Shown: piece after piece, positions 55,562 through 63,188 of the stretch
Position numbering within the stretch: the stretch's first letter is position 1
Layout: each line of letters opens with the position of its first letter
Source of the DNA: a virus
DNA length: 64,000 nt
Direction: 5' to 3' (one strand)
IMG/VR virus record: IMGVR_UViG_3300032893_000036
Coordinates: 1 to 64,000 of that record
The notes under the pieces: model-generated
The model's database searches: none
Seen by the model: only the letters and a program-made list of their open reading frames with translations
What the model was told of the DNA's origin: nothing
Made by a program: the position numbers and the translations under genes

Positions 55562-56182
55562 TCACGTGTTAACCGCGACCGTCTGACGTGTTTCAACATT
55601 GTTGAATGCCACGATCGCGAGGTTGTAGGCCCCCGTCTGGGTACCATTCTGACCCGGCGGGTCAACCACAATCTCCTGGAGAGTCCAGGGGTATGCCGCA
55701 GTGGTCACACCGGTATGCAACAGATAGGCGCCGGAGAGACCGTTCGCGGCCGTGCCGGTGCCGATGTTGAAATCGAAGTTCGCGCCGACATCGGCGATGA
55801 CGACTCCGGTGGAATCGCTCTGCACAATGAACTGGGCGTTGGGGTCGTTGACGATGTAGGCTTCGATGGTCGACTGGTTGCCGCTGGTGACGGGACTGCC
55901 GCCCGGCCAGTAGTTCGACCACTCTGTCTTTTTGCTCACCGTGGAGAGGTACTTGCAGCCGGTGAAGATGCCGGCCATCGTGACCGTGCTACCACCTGCG
56001 GCGCCTGCGGCCTGCTTGATGGTGCCGTCGCCAGAGCCGACTCGGACTACCGGGTCACCGTTGTAAATGACCGTGGCGTTGTAGTCGATGCCGCCGTTTC
56101 GGAGCGCAACCTGTTCGTAACTCGGCGTGCTGCCGCGACCGCGGTACTGCCGAAAGCCGAAAGGTGCATTGGTATTTGCCAT
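55562..56182 (-). CDS. 206-aa structural protein, possible capsid decoration
   Basis: MANTNAPFGFRQYRGRGSTP, then Thr/Gly-rich beta part; ATVIYNGDPVVRVGSGDGTI, GIFTGCKYLSTVSKKTEWSN. Similar proteins sit next to HK97-like capsids in other podophages and are often called head decoration or minor capsid proteins. GGAGAG SD precedes the ATG. Function assigned by place only. Confidence 0.62.
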   Translation of the reverse strand: MANTNAPFGFRQYRGRGSTPSYEQVALRNGGIDYNATVIYNGDPVVRVGSGDGTIKQAAGAAGGSTVTMAGIFTGCKYLSTVSKKTEWSNYWPGGSPVTSGNQSTIEAYIVNDPNAQFIVQSDSTGVVIADVGANFDFNIGTGTAANGLSGAYLLHTGVTTAAYPWTLQEIVVDPPGQNGTQTGAYNLAIVAFNNVETRQTVAVNT

Positions 56183-56209
56183 GCGCGAAACTCTCCAGTC
56201 GGAGGTCGC

Positions 56210-56365
56210 ATGGCTACCGGAGTCATGGGGGACCTGAAACCTAAATCACAAGCTGCGCCGGGCAGCTATCGGACTTATCGCATAACTGAAATGGGAAATC
56301 AACTAAGATGGCGGCGCTATGAAACCAATCCTGCGCTGGTGCTGGCCACATCGCCATCGCCATGA
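56210..56365 (+). CDS. 51-aa hypothetical protein on the opposite strand
   Basis: MATGVMGDLKPKSQAAPGSY with a strong GGAGGT SD 4-9 nt before the ATG, antisense to the late operon's orientation. It overlaps the next possible plus gene by about 47 bp. Length and isolation make it doubtful. Confidence 0.3.
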   Translation: MATGVMGDLKPKSQAAPGSYRTYRITEMGNQLRWRRYETNPALVLATSPSP

Positions 56366-56429
56366 ACACTCATCCGCAAGCGCTGGGCACTTGTGCCTGA
56401 CGCGAATCACCCTCAGAGGAAACAAAGTC

Positions 56430-56732
56430 ATGCCTACGGTTACCGGTACGTATACCTTTCCGACGACTCGAAAGAGCGGCGCTTCGCTGGCGCTCACTGA
56501 CATCAATTTCGCCTCGCTGACGCGCAACGGGACCGAGATCGCGAAACTCGCGCCGAGCACAGCCACCGTCAGCTGGACTGACTCAAGCCCACTCACCGGC
56601 TCGGACGTCTATGAGGCGATCTGCATCACCAACGACGGCTTTCAGGGTGACCCGTCGAACGACGTCTCCATCGTGATCGCGGCGGCCGATCCGGCCAGTG
56701 CCGGAGTGCTGACCGCAACGCTTAATCCATAG
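56430..56732 (+). CDS. 100-aa beta-sandwich protein, isolated plus-strand gene
   Basis: MPTVTGTYTFPTTRKSGASL with GAGGA upstream; an earlier in-frame ATG (56319) would add KPILRWCWPHRHRHEH. Predicted Ig/FN3-like beta sandwich (VSWTDSSPLTGSDVYEAICI). It is the only well-supported gene of this strand between 23.3 and 63.1 kb, so it may be transcribed on its own. Function unknown. Confidence 0.5.
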   Translation: MPTVTGTYTFPTTRKSGASLALTDINFASLTRNGTEIAKLAPSTATVSWTDSSPLTGSDVYEAICITNDGFQGDPSNDVSIVIAAADPASAGVLTATLNP

Positions 56733-56764
56733 GAGCGTCAAATGGGGGGACACGGACGTCCCTT

Positions 56765-56998
56765 TCACTCAATCTCTGCGTAGTAGCCGTGCTCAGGCGG
56801 ACTGGCACCCTTCTGGATCAATGGAACGTACTGCATGGCGTGGCTCGCACCAGTCACATCGAGCACACTTAGATTCAACCGGCCGTCGCTGGTCACGTGC
56901 GCGACGGTAGCCGCGAGCACCGCGCCATGCGGCAGAGTGTGATGAATGACGCCCTTCATGGGATGGAACAGGACTTTCTGACCCACGGTGACTGACAC
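56765..56998 (-). CDS. 77-aa small beta-barrel protein, GTG start
   Basis: SVTVGQKVLFHPMKGVIHHT, TVAHVTSDGRLNLSVLDVTG; compact SH3-like. Between capsid and scaffold genes. Probably a head-completion or connector component, unproven. Confidence 0.55.
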   Translation of the reverse strand: MSVTVGQKVLFHPMKGVIHHTLPHGAVLAATVAHVTSDGRLNLSVLDVTGASHAMQYVPLIQKGASPPEHGYYAEIE

Positions 56999-57003
56999 GG
57001 CTG

Positions 57004-57558
57004 CTATTCCGGTATCGGCACGTGTTCGTAAGTCTTCTTCACGTTAACCAGTGACTTGCCTTTGTTGTCACGCTCCAGCGTCCCTGGGGGCGCGCCACCG
57101 AGTTGCTCTTCCTTGCCACGCACTTGTGCGCGCGCAACGCGCAAATCCCGTTGCTTCGCTTCCTGCGTGATCTCAAGCGGCCGCTCCATCAGAATCATGC
57201 CGTCGCGCTCGATGGTTTCGCCCTGAAATCCGATCGGCATCAACTCGGGATGCCGTGAGCGCGGGACAGCCTCCCAACCCTTGTGTGCCATCGCGACCTG
57301 GTACGAGGGATTCTCCTTGCCGAGAACAGTGTAGGTCTTCCACTCGTAGGACCAGCCGTCGGGGATGGTCTTCGGGTCAATGTAGAACTTGTCGACGCCA
57401 TCGTCATCGGAGGCGGTCTGCTCGCGGAGCTCCATTGCGCGGCGCGCGGCGCGGGTACGGGGGTCTTCTTCGCGGGGCTTGGGTGGTTCAACAATGGGAC
57501 CGGCAGATTTCAAGGCCGTAGACACCGCGCCGGCAACGCCTTTGGAATTCTCGCTCAT
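57004..57558 (-). CDS. 184-aa head-associated protein
   Basis: KFYIDPKTIPDGWSYEWKTY, GKENPSYQVAMAHKGWEAVP, HPELMPIGFQGETIERDGMI, and a charged helical end (QRDLRVARAQVRGKEEQLGG). This combination is common upstream of the scaffold in podophages, but no function is known. Overlaps the scaffold by 4 nt. Confidence 0.6.
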   Translation of the reverse strand: MSENSKGVAGAVSTALKSAGPIVEPPKPREEDPRTRAARRAMELREQTASDDDGVDKFYIDPKTIPDGWSYEWKTYTVLGKENPSYQVAMAHKGWEAVPRSRHPELMPIGFQGETIERDGMILMERPLEITQEAKQRDLRVARAQVRGKEEQLGGAPPGTLERDNKGKSLVNVKKTYEHVPIPE

Positions 57559-58499
57559 GACAATTTTCCTTCTCGCTTCAACGCGACCTTGTTGCGCGCG
57601 TAATCCTCGACGGACATGCCCATGATGCCGGCCATCTCAACCTCCTCAGAGGTCAGTTTCACGACGTTCGGCCGACCACCATGGGCGCCATTGCTGCGAC
57701 TGACCGGCGCCGCCGCAGGAGCCCCACGCCCACCAGTTGGCTGTGCCGCGTCGGCAGAGGCGTCCTCTACGGCAGCTTTCGTGACAGATGGCGTGGCAAC
57801 ATCAAGCGTTTTTTCGACCGACGCAAAATACTCGGGACTATCGGCCTTCAGACCACGGGCCAGAGCGAGCTCGTGGGCAGCCAGCATCTGACGATTCTTA
57901 TGCTGATCGCGTACAAATTCGGGATGAGATCGAACCCAACTAGCTGATGCCGGTGATAGTTGTGCGCAGAATTGCTCAACGGGATCAACTGGCGCGCGTG
58001 GGACAGGTTTCGGCGCGGATTCGAGCGCCTTTTTGCCCGCTTCGAGTTGAATTAGCTTTGCCGAGTTGTTGGCCATTTCGCGCTGCAACTTCGCGGCAGT
58101 TTTGAAGTCCTGCGCAGCTAGCGCTTCGGCGTATTGACCCTCCAAAGTGTCACTGGATTCGGTTAATCGTTCGATTGCGCCCTTCACCAAGTCCAATTGA
58201 CTCGTCTGTACCTCGCCGCGGGCCTTCGCCTCGGCTTGGGATGCCTCGTTGGCTCTCTGTTCGGCTGCTTGGCGTGCCGCGCGCTCATCCTCAAGCTGTT
58301 TTTTCAGCTTTTCTAGGCCCTCATCAGGCGAAAGGGTTGTTTTTTCGACTTTGGCAGGCTCGGCGGAGACCTTTTCAATCTCAACTTCTGGAGTTGAGTC
58401 GGCCGAGGCGCCATTCGCGGCCTTTTTGGCCGCTTCGGAGACCGCTTTGGCGTCTGCGGCCTCTAAATCGACTGCAATTTCTTCTGTTGGTGTTGACAT
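57555..58499 (-). CDS. Scaffolding-like protein
   Basis: 314 aa, acidic, Ala/Glu/Lys/Gln-rich coiled coil (LEDERAARQAAEQRANEASQ) with a disordered N-terminus and a short C-terminal domain (VVKLTSEEVEMAGIMGMSVE). This is a typical scaffolding protein layout and position next to the capsid gene. It should guide procapsid assembly and be removed or ejected. Confidence 0.75.
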   Translation of the reverse strand: MSTPTEEIAVDLEAADAKAVSEAAKKAANGASADSTPEVEIEKVSAEPAKVEKTTLSPDEGLEKLKKQLEDERAARQAAEQRANEASQAEAKARGEVQTSQLDLVKGAIERLTESSDTLEGQYAEALAAQDFKTAAKLQREMANNSAKLIQLEAGKKALESAPKPVPRAPVDPVEQFCAQLSPASASWVRSHPEFVRDQHKNRQMLAAHELALARGLKADSPEYFASVEKTLDVATPSVTKAAVEDASADAAQPTGGRGAPAAAPVSRSNGAHGGRPNVVKLTSEEVEMAGIMGMSVEDYARNKVALKREGKLS

Positions 58500-58512
58500 T
58501 TATTTTACTCGG

Positions 58513-58959
58513 TCACCAGACCACGCCTGGATGTGGAATTTTCGCGCGAATACTCGTGTCTTTCACGAGCCGACAGGGTACGAAGTCCTTGCTGGATAGC
58601 GCATCGGAGCGCATGTTGATGTCAAGCGCCCATGTGTCAGACGGGCGAACAACGACCCAGTCGTGCAGCGAAATCGGAATGCCCGTCTTGATGTTGGTGT
58701 ACGGGTCAACGCGCTCAAAGTCGCAGTGTTCGCCGATTTTCACGACCAATCCCACCTTTCCTTGGTACACATCCTCGTCCAATACACGACGCGACAGAAC
58801 AATGCCGCCCGCAGTCGTCTCGGGACGGCGATAAATCGCGAGTAACACCTCGTTCTGCGCGATTTCGAACTCGGACACGTCGCCGATTTTCGCCAGGATC
58901 TCTTTTTTCAGATCATTGGCGGGGTCGTTTTGCTTGCTTTTCAGGGCGGTTGCTGGCAT
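58513..58959 (-). CDS. GroES-like co-chaperonin
   Basis: 148 aa. FEIAQNEVLLAIYRRPETTA, then GGIVLSRR (mobile loop, GroES: KSAGGIVL), VYQGKVGLVVKIG and HDWVVVRPSDTWALDI; these match the GroES/Cpn10 order. It is longer than GroES (97 aa), mainly by an N-terminal extension and a loop. Phage co-chaperonins such as T4 gp31 let host GroEL fold the capsid protein; location between scaffold and portal fits. Confidence 0.8.
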   Translation of the reverse strand: MPATALKSKQNDPANDLKKEILAKIGDVSEFEIAQNEVLLAIYRRPETTAGGIVLSRRVLDEDVYQGKVGLVVKIGEHCDFERVDPYTNIKTGIPISLHDWVVVRPSDTWALDINMRSDALSSKDFVPCRLVKDTSIRAKIPHPGVVW

Positions 58960-58962
58960 GGG

Positions 58963-59166
58963 TTACCGTTGATTGAGTGTTGTGTTGACTTGTTCACACA
59001 TATCGTCGTGCACCGTGCGCAGCGCATGGAACTGGCCGACGAGCTTCTGATAGTCGGCGTAATCCTTCACGGCCTGACCGCTGCAAAGCATGTCGCCAAT
59101 GTCCGCGATTCGGGCGGCGATGAGTTTTTTCAGCTCGTGTTCGAATTGGGTGTTGAGGGTGGACAT
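58963..59166 (-). CDS. 67-aa helical hypothetical protein
   Basis: MSTLNTQFEHELKKLIAARI and AVKDYADYQKLVGQFHALRT; helical. Four bp from GroES-like gene. Function unknown. Confidence 0.55.
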   Translation of the reverse strand: MSTLNTQFEHELKKLIAARIADIGDMLCSGQAVKDYADYQKLVGQFHALRTVHDDMCEQVNTTLNQR

Positions 59167-59169
59167 GTT

Positions 59170-59364
59170 CTATCCGGGAAGGACCCAGCCGACAGCGCCG
59201 AAGCCCAGACATTCCGGGCATTCGACCTCGCGCATTTTAATCGCGATTGGCTCAACATCGGTTAGCTTCACTTCTCCTGTGAATAGCGGCTTATCAAGCG
59301 AAGGCCGCTCCCAATATTCCTCTGTGATCCTGCCAGTGTTTTTGCAGCGCTTGCAGTTGAACAT
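59170..59364 (-). CDS. 64-aa DnaJ-type zinc-finger protein
   Basis: MFNCKRCKNTGRITEEYWER and VECPECLGFGAVGWVLPG give two C-x2-C-x-G-x-G repeats, one DnaJ-like zinc site. TGATG overlap with the upstream gene. Lies beside a GroES-like gene, so a chaperone partner is possible. Confidence 0.65.
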   Translation of the reverse strand: MFNCKRCKNTGRITEEYWERPSLDKPLFTGEVKLTDVEPIAIKMREVECPECLGFGAVGWVLPG

Positions 59365-60194
59365 CAACCGTACGCCTTAGCCTTCTCCAACCTCCCCAAC
59401 CCACTGCCACTACCCGCATTGAGCGGATAGTTCGTCCGGCCGCCCGACTTGCGCGCCATCATCGGCGCACCGGTAGGCGGTCCCATCGGAGCGGGCGGCG
59501 GCGCGCCTTGGTGCAGCCCGACTGGGCCACTCAGAGGCGGGGGCATCGCGCCCGGTGGCGGCATCGGCGGCGGACCGCCCGCCATCCCTCCCGGCTGCGT
59601 GATGATAATGTTGACGTTGGTCTTGCCTTTGGTCCGGCCGCCGCCCTTGCGGGCCAGCCGACCAGCAACGGGACGAGTCCCACCTTGAGCGACCGATACG
59701 CCGCCTTTGGCGTGACCCACTCGGCCGCCGCCGCACTTCGAGCAGCCGCAACCGGCGACATGGACCTTGCCGCCGTCCTTGCGCTGCATGACGGTCGGGG
59801 GCAACGGTGAGCTGCCCGTGTTCTGGATCAGAGGGCCGCCGGCAAGTTTGCCAGCGCGCCCGCCGCGCTTCATGCCGCCGATGTGCTTGGTACCTTCGCG
59901 CGACTCGTTCGCTTCCTTCACGTCCTCGTTGATGAGTCCACCGTCGACCTTGATCCGGCCGCCTGACGCGCGCGGCTTCCGGTCGGCGCGCATGGCGCTC
60001 TTTAAGCCATCCACTGCGCCACCGCTGCGGAACTGCCGGCGCGACACTGGGCGCGGACCGGTCTGGACCCCTGCATCCAGCGGCCCCTCCGGCGAGTACC
60101 CGCTCGCGTCAACACGCGATCGTGGATCGGATTTCACCAACCGTTCAGCCTTCGATTTCGCGGCAGCTCGAGCAGATTCTGACGTGGAACTCAT
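59364..60194 (-). CDS. 276-aa Gly/Pro/basic GG-motif protein
   Basis: Disordered and basic. GG peptides include RSGGAVDG, RASGGRIKVDGG, MKRGGRAGKLAGG, RKDGGKVHVAGC, HAKGGVSVAQGG, RKGGGRTKG and RKSGGRTNYP. A CGCSKCGGG cluster sits in the middle and a Pro/Met-rich tail follows (PPPMPPPGAMPPPLSGP). Immediately downstream of the portal. Possibly a disordered virion or DNA-binding protein; function unknown. Confidence 0.65.
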   Translation of the reverse strand: MSSTSESARAAAKSKAERLVKSDPRSRVDASGYSPEGPLDAGVQTGPRPVSRRQFRSGGAVDGLKSAMRADRKPRASGGRIKVDGGLINEDVKEANESREGTKHIGGMKRGGRAGKLAGGPLIQNTGSSPLPPTVMQRKDGGKVHVAGCGCSKCGGGRVGHAKGGVSVAQGGTRPVAGRLARKGGGRTKGKTNVNIIITQPGGMAGGPPPMPPPGAMPPPLSGPVGLHQGAPPPAPMGPPTGAPMMARKSGGRTNYPLNAGSGSGLGRLEKAKAYG

Positions 60195-60472
60195 GGGGAA
60201 CCCTCGAATGGTTTGTCGGCGACATTCTCGGCGGGAATGACAAAAAGCGGCTGAAGCGGGTGGCTGTCCGCCTTCTCGCCATCCTTGAATGCGGCTATCT
60301 CTGTTGGCAGCCGCTGCGACATCGACAGTTTCATCGCAAAATCATAGGCGGGATCCGACTCGCCCAGCGAGAAGTCTCGCACGGGTTCCCACTGGCCCGC
60401 GCACCAGCGCTGCACTCGGAGCGATGCACCGGAGCTGACGGGGTCTGTCCAGCGGATGATACGAACTCTCAC
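60191..60472 (-). CDS. 93-aa hypothetical protein, GTG start
   Basis: MRVRIIRWTDPVSSGASLRV; GTGA overlap with the portal stop. Small alpha/beta with PVRDFSLGESDPAYDFAMKL. Function unknown. Confidence 0.55.
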   Translation of the reverse strand: MRVRIIRWTDPVSSGASLRVQRWCAGQWEPVRDFSLGESDPAYDFAMKLSMSQRLPTEIAAFKDGEKADSHPLQPLFVIPAENVADKPFEGSP

Positions 60473-62865
60473 TGCGTAATTCCTCGATCCACATCCTGAA
60501 TGATCTTGTGCGCTTTGTTACCCACGCCGTCAACGTTCGGCTTGTGGGCTTTCCCGTCGGCGCCCGGCGGCTTGTGCGCTTTCACCAAGTCGGCCGCGAG
60601 CGCGATGGCGGCATCACGCTCTTTCGCCTGCCGGTCCTGATCGCGATTCTGATCCTCGATATGCATCTGCTGAATCTGCTGCCGGACCTGCAGTCGCTTG
60701 GTCTGTGCATCGTACAGCTTTGATTGCGCGTTCAATTTGTCGACGGGCGTGTCCACCTGCTGCGAGCCGGCGAGGCCCGCAGCCTGCGGCTTGGGCGCGT
60801 AGTGTCCGACAGCGATCTTATTTTCAGCCTCTTTGTGCGTCGCCATCGCTTCTACGAGATCGGCCTTGGCGCGCATCGAGTCGGCGTCGGCCTTCTTGGT
60901 CTCGTTCGCCATCTCTGTCTGCATCTGGATCAGCTGCGGCGGCGGCGCCGCGCGCGCTTGCTGCGGCACAAAGAACTCCTCGGGATTGGCCCATCCCATC
61001 ACGTTCAGCGCCGCAGTATCGCACTTGATCGGATCATATAGGTTGGGGCTCGCACCCTGCAGTTGCTTCAGGCCCATCACCTTCATGATCCGCTGGCCCT
61101 GCGATGACGTGTTCGGATCCGCCTGCGGGACCAACTCGCAGTTGTTCAGGGCGGCGATGAACTTCGCCTTGTCCCACACAGTCTTGGATTTGCAGCCGCG
61201 CTGCCAGAATGTCTCGGGGTTCTCTTTGAACTCACGTTTGAGCAGTTGGAACTCCTCGGCCTGCGCGGCGTGCATGCGCTTGTGCACGGCGTTCATGACC
61301 TTGATCGCCTGGTCGATCATCGCCATGACCGTCCCGACCGGCACATCCGCCCGCCCCTCACCAACTTGCACCTCGGCCGTGCCGCCGATCCGGCGGCCGG
61401 TCTCGGCCATATTGTCCGTCAGGCTCATGAGCGCCGGCATCTGCTGCGTGCTGTAGGGCAGCGCCATGATTGCGTCGCGCAGCGGCACGCCGTTGGTCTT
61501 GACTGGGGCGCCGCCGCCCGGCGGCACGCGAAAAATGTTGGTGTTCTGGCGGCCCCCGCTGTCTTGCATCAGGAAGCCGGGGAAATTGGCAAACATGCCG
61601 TTGTCCAGCATCTCGCGCCAAGCAGCCGTGATCGCATTCGTCGTATTGCCGAGGATGTGCAGCAGTCCGATCCCGTAGAATCCGAGCCCCGGCACGAACG
61701 GGAACTTTACGAATCGCTGCCTTGCGACCGGCAGCTTCTCCGTCTCCTTGTCGAATCGCCGTACGACTGATAGCGCCTGACGGGATGACACGTCGATAGT
61801 CACCACGTACGGAATCGCGAGCCCGGTCACCTTGCCGTCGATCTTGTGTTCGAAGCCCGCAATATCGAGCTCGCAGCAGCACTCGTACAACTCGCGCTCC
61901 CGGTCGACGGGCCGGCGCATGCCGTTGTCAGATAATCCCTGTTGCGCCTTTTCTTCCTGCTGTAATGCGTCCGACTGCGGGATCACGGCGTCGCCGAGTT
62001 CCACGTCCCGATACACCTTCAGGATCTGCATGCGCTTCAGCGTCGACGGCCGCATCATGACCCGGTGAGTCACCCGCTGCGCGTTCGCCAAGTCCGTCGC
62101 CGATTGGTTCACGATCAAATCATCGGCGTCGATCGACTCTGACACCGGGCGGTTCCTGAGCGGGCACGTGTAGACCTTTTTGAAGCCGTCCCCCCCAAAG
62201 CCCGTCATGAACAGCATCCTGTCCGTGTCGGGGTAGTACTCGGTCGCGACCGCGGTCAGGTAATGATTGAAGTCCTGCTCAAGCGCGGTGGCAAGCTGAT
62301 CCGTCACCAAGTCTGGCGATGTCGAATCATTGCGAATTTTCACTGGGCCGTCGGTCGGCAGGAGTTCGGAGCGGGCATTAGCTTGGAACCGGAGTACTGC
62401 CTCAAGCAATAGGGGATGCCGGACCTTGCTCATTCCTTCCACGGGCGCGCCATCGGCGCCGCCGGCCACGTTCGGGAGCTCGATCTTGAGGCCGAGCAAT
62501 TTCACACCGAGGGCCCTGTCCTCAATCCATTCCTGCCGGGACTGCAAGTCGTCCGCAATGCCCTGCAGCAAGTCATCTGTGATCCGGGCAAGTTCATCCG
62601 CTGGGATGTGCTCAGCCAGATTGCCAAACCATTCTGTCGGCCCTTCATTCGCCGGGTTCACGTTGCCGAGAGGGCGCCCATCCAGCGAGACCGTGATCGC
62701 GCCGTCGGGGTGGCTGATCCGCAGGATATTGCCGGCGTCGTCGATATCTGGTGTGTCGGCTTGGTCGTCGGATACGTCCACGACGACTTTCGCGGCATCG
62801 GGCAGCTCCGGGTCGGGCTGGCCGACGATCCGAAGGTTGTGGATGTTGCCAGCGAGGCCGCTCAC
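60469..62865 (-). CDS. Portal protein (podophage, Bcep22/P22-like)
   Basis: 798 aa from GTG at 62865 (GTGA overlap with the preceding gene); a longer reading upstream is non-coding in style. Middle blocks HYLTAVATEYYPDTDRMLFM, WREMLDNGMFANFPGFLMQD, RVPPGGGAPVKTNGVPLRDA and DRPxGRRIGGTAEVQVGEGR-like segments match large podophage portals (700-800 aa). The C-terminus is a long helix/coiled coil (LNAQSKLYDAQTKRLQVRQQ) and basic tail, the barrel region. It forms the dodecameric ring for packaging. Confidence 0.85.
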   Translation of the reverse strand: MSGLAGNIHNLRIVGQPDPELPDAAKVVVDVSDDQADTPDIDDAGNILRISHPDGAITVSLDGRPLGNVNPANEGPTEWFGNLAEHIPADELARITDDLLQGIADDLQSRQEWIEDRALGVKLLGLKIELPNVAGGADGAPVEGMSKVRHPLLLEAVLRFQANARSELLPTDGPVKIRNDSTSPDLVTDQLATALEQDFNHYLTAVATEYYPDTDRMLFMTGFGGDGFKKVYTCPLRNRPVSESIDADDLIVNQSATDLANAQRVTHRVMMRPSTLKRMQILKVYRDVELGDAVIPQSDALQQEEKAQQGLSDNGMRRPVDRERELYECCCELDIAGFEHKIDGKVTGLAIPYVVTIDVSSRQALSVVRRFDKETEKLPVARQRFVKFPFVPGLGFYGIGLLHILGNTTNAITAAWREMLDNGMFANFPGFLMQDSGGRQNTNIFRVPPGGGAPVKTNGVPLRDAIMALPYSTQQMPALMSLTDNMAETGRRIGGTAEVQVGEGRADVPVGTVMAMIDQAIKVMNAVHKRMHAAQAEEFQLLKREFKENPETFWQRGCKSKTVWDKAKFIAALNNCELVPQADPNTSSQGQRIMKVMGLKQLQGASPNLYDPIKCDTAALNVMGWANPEEFFVPQQARAAPPPQLIQMQTEMANETKKADADSMRAKADLVEAMATHKEAENKIAVGHYAPKPQAAGLAGSQQVDTPVDKLNAQSKLYDAQTKRLQVRQQIQQMHIEDQNRDQDRQAKERDAAIALAADLVKAHKPPGADGKAHKPNVDGVGNKAHKIIQDVDRGITQ

Positions 62866-63116
62866 GCTATCTTCGCCTTCGGCGCCACCGAGCACACCCC
62901 CGGTATCCGCCGTCCGAACTCGGCCACAAACAGCTCCATCCCCTTGATCGCTGCGGAATTGTCCGAGTCCGCCGCAATCGGGTACACCCGCCGGTACCCG
63001 TGCGGGAACTCCCCGACCACCGTCACCTGAAACACATACGGCCGCTGCGCCCGGCTGATCAGCTTCACGGTCGCCTTGCAACGGGGGGTCGCGTTCTCGA
63101 GGGTGAGTATCGTCAC
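62862..63116 (-). CDS. 84-aa hypothetical protein, GTG start
   Basis: MTILTLENATPRCKATVKLI, FQVTVVGEFPHGYRRVYPIA; beta/alpha. First gene of the late leftward operon. TATTCT lies about 13 bp upstream as a possible -10. Function unknown. Confidence 0.5.
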   Translation of the reverse strand: MTILTLENATPRCKATVKLISRAQRPYVFQVTVVGEFPHGYRRVYPIAADSDNSAAIKGMELFVAEFGRRIPGVCSVAPKAKIA

Positions 63117-63140
63117 GGCGCCTAGAATAGCCTAGCTCCC

Positions 63141-63160
63141 GCCAGATGTTACGATCTGGC
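63141..63160. promoter_or_regulatory. Dyad in the terminase-portal divergent region
   Basis: GCCAGAT-GTTACG-ATCTGGC, a perfect 7-bp inverted repeat with a 6-nt loop, lies between the two divergent late genes. A shared operator, or a stem-loop in either leader. Its centre, GTTACG, is the core of the iteron sequence at the left edge (GTTACGGT). Confidence 0.4.
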
Positions 63161-63188
63161 CCCATCATTGCGCAAATCGGCACCCTAA

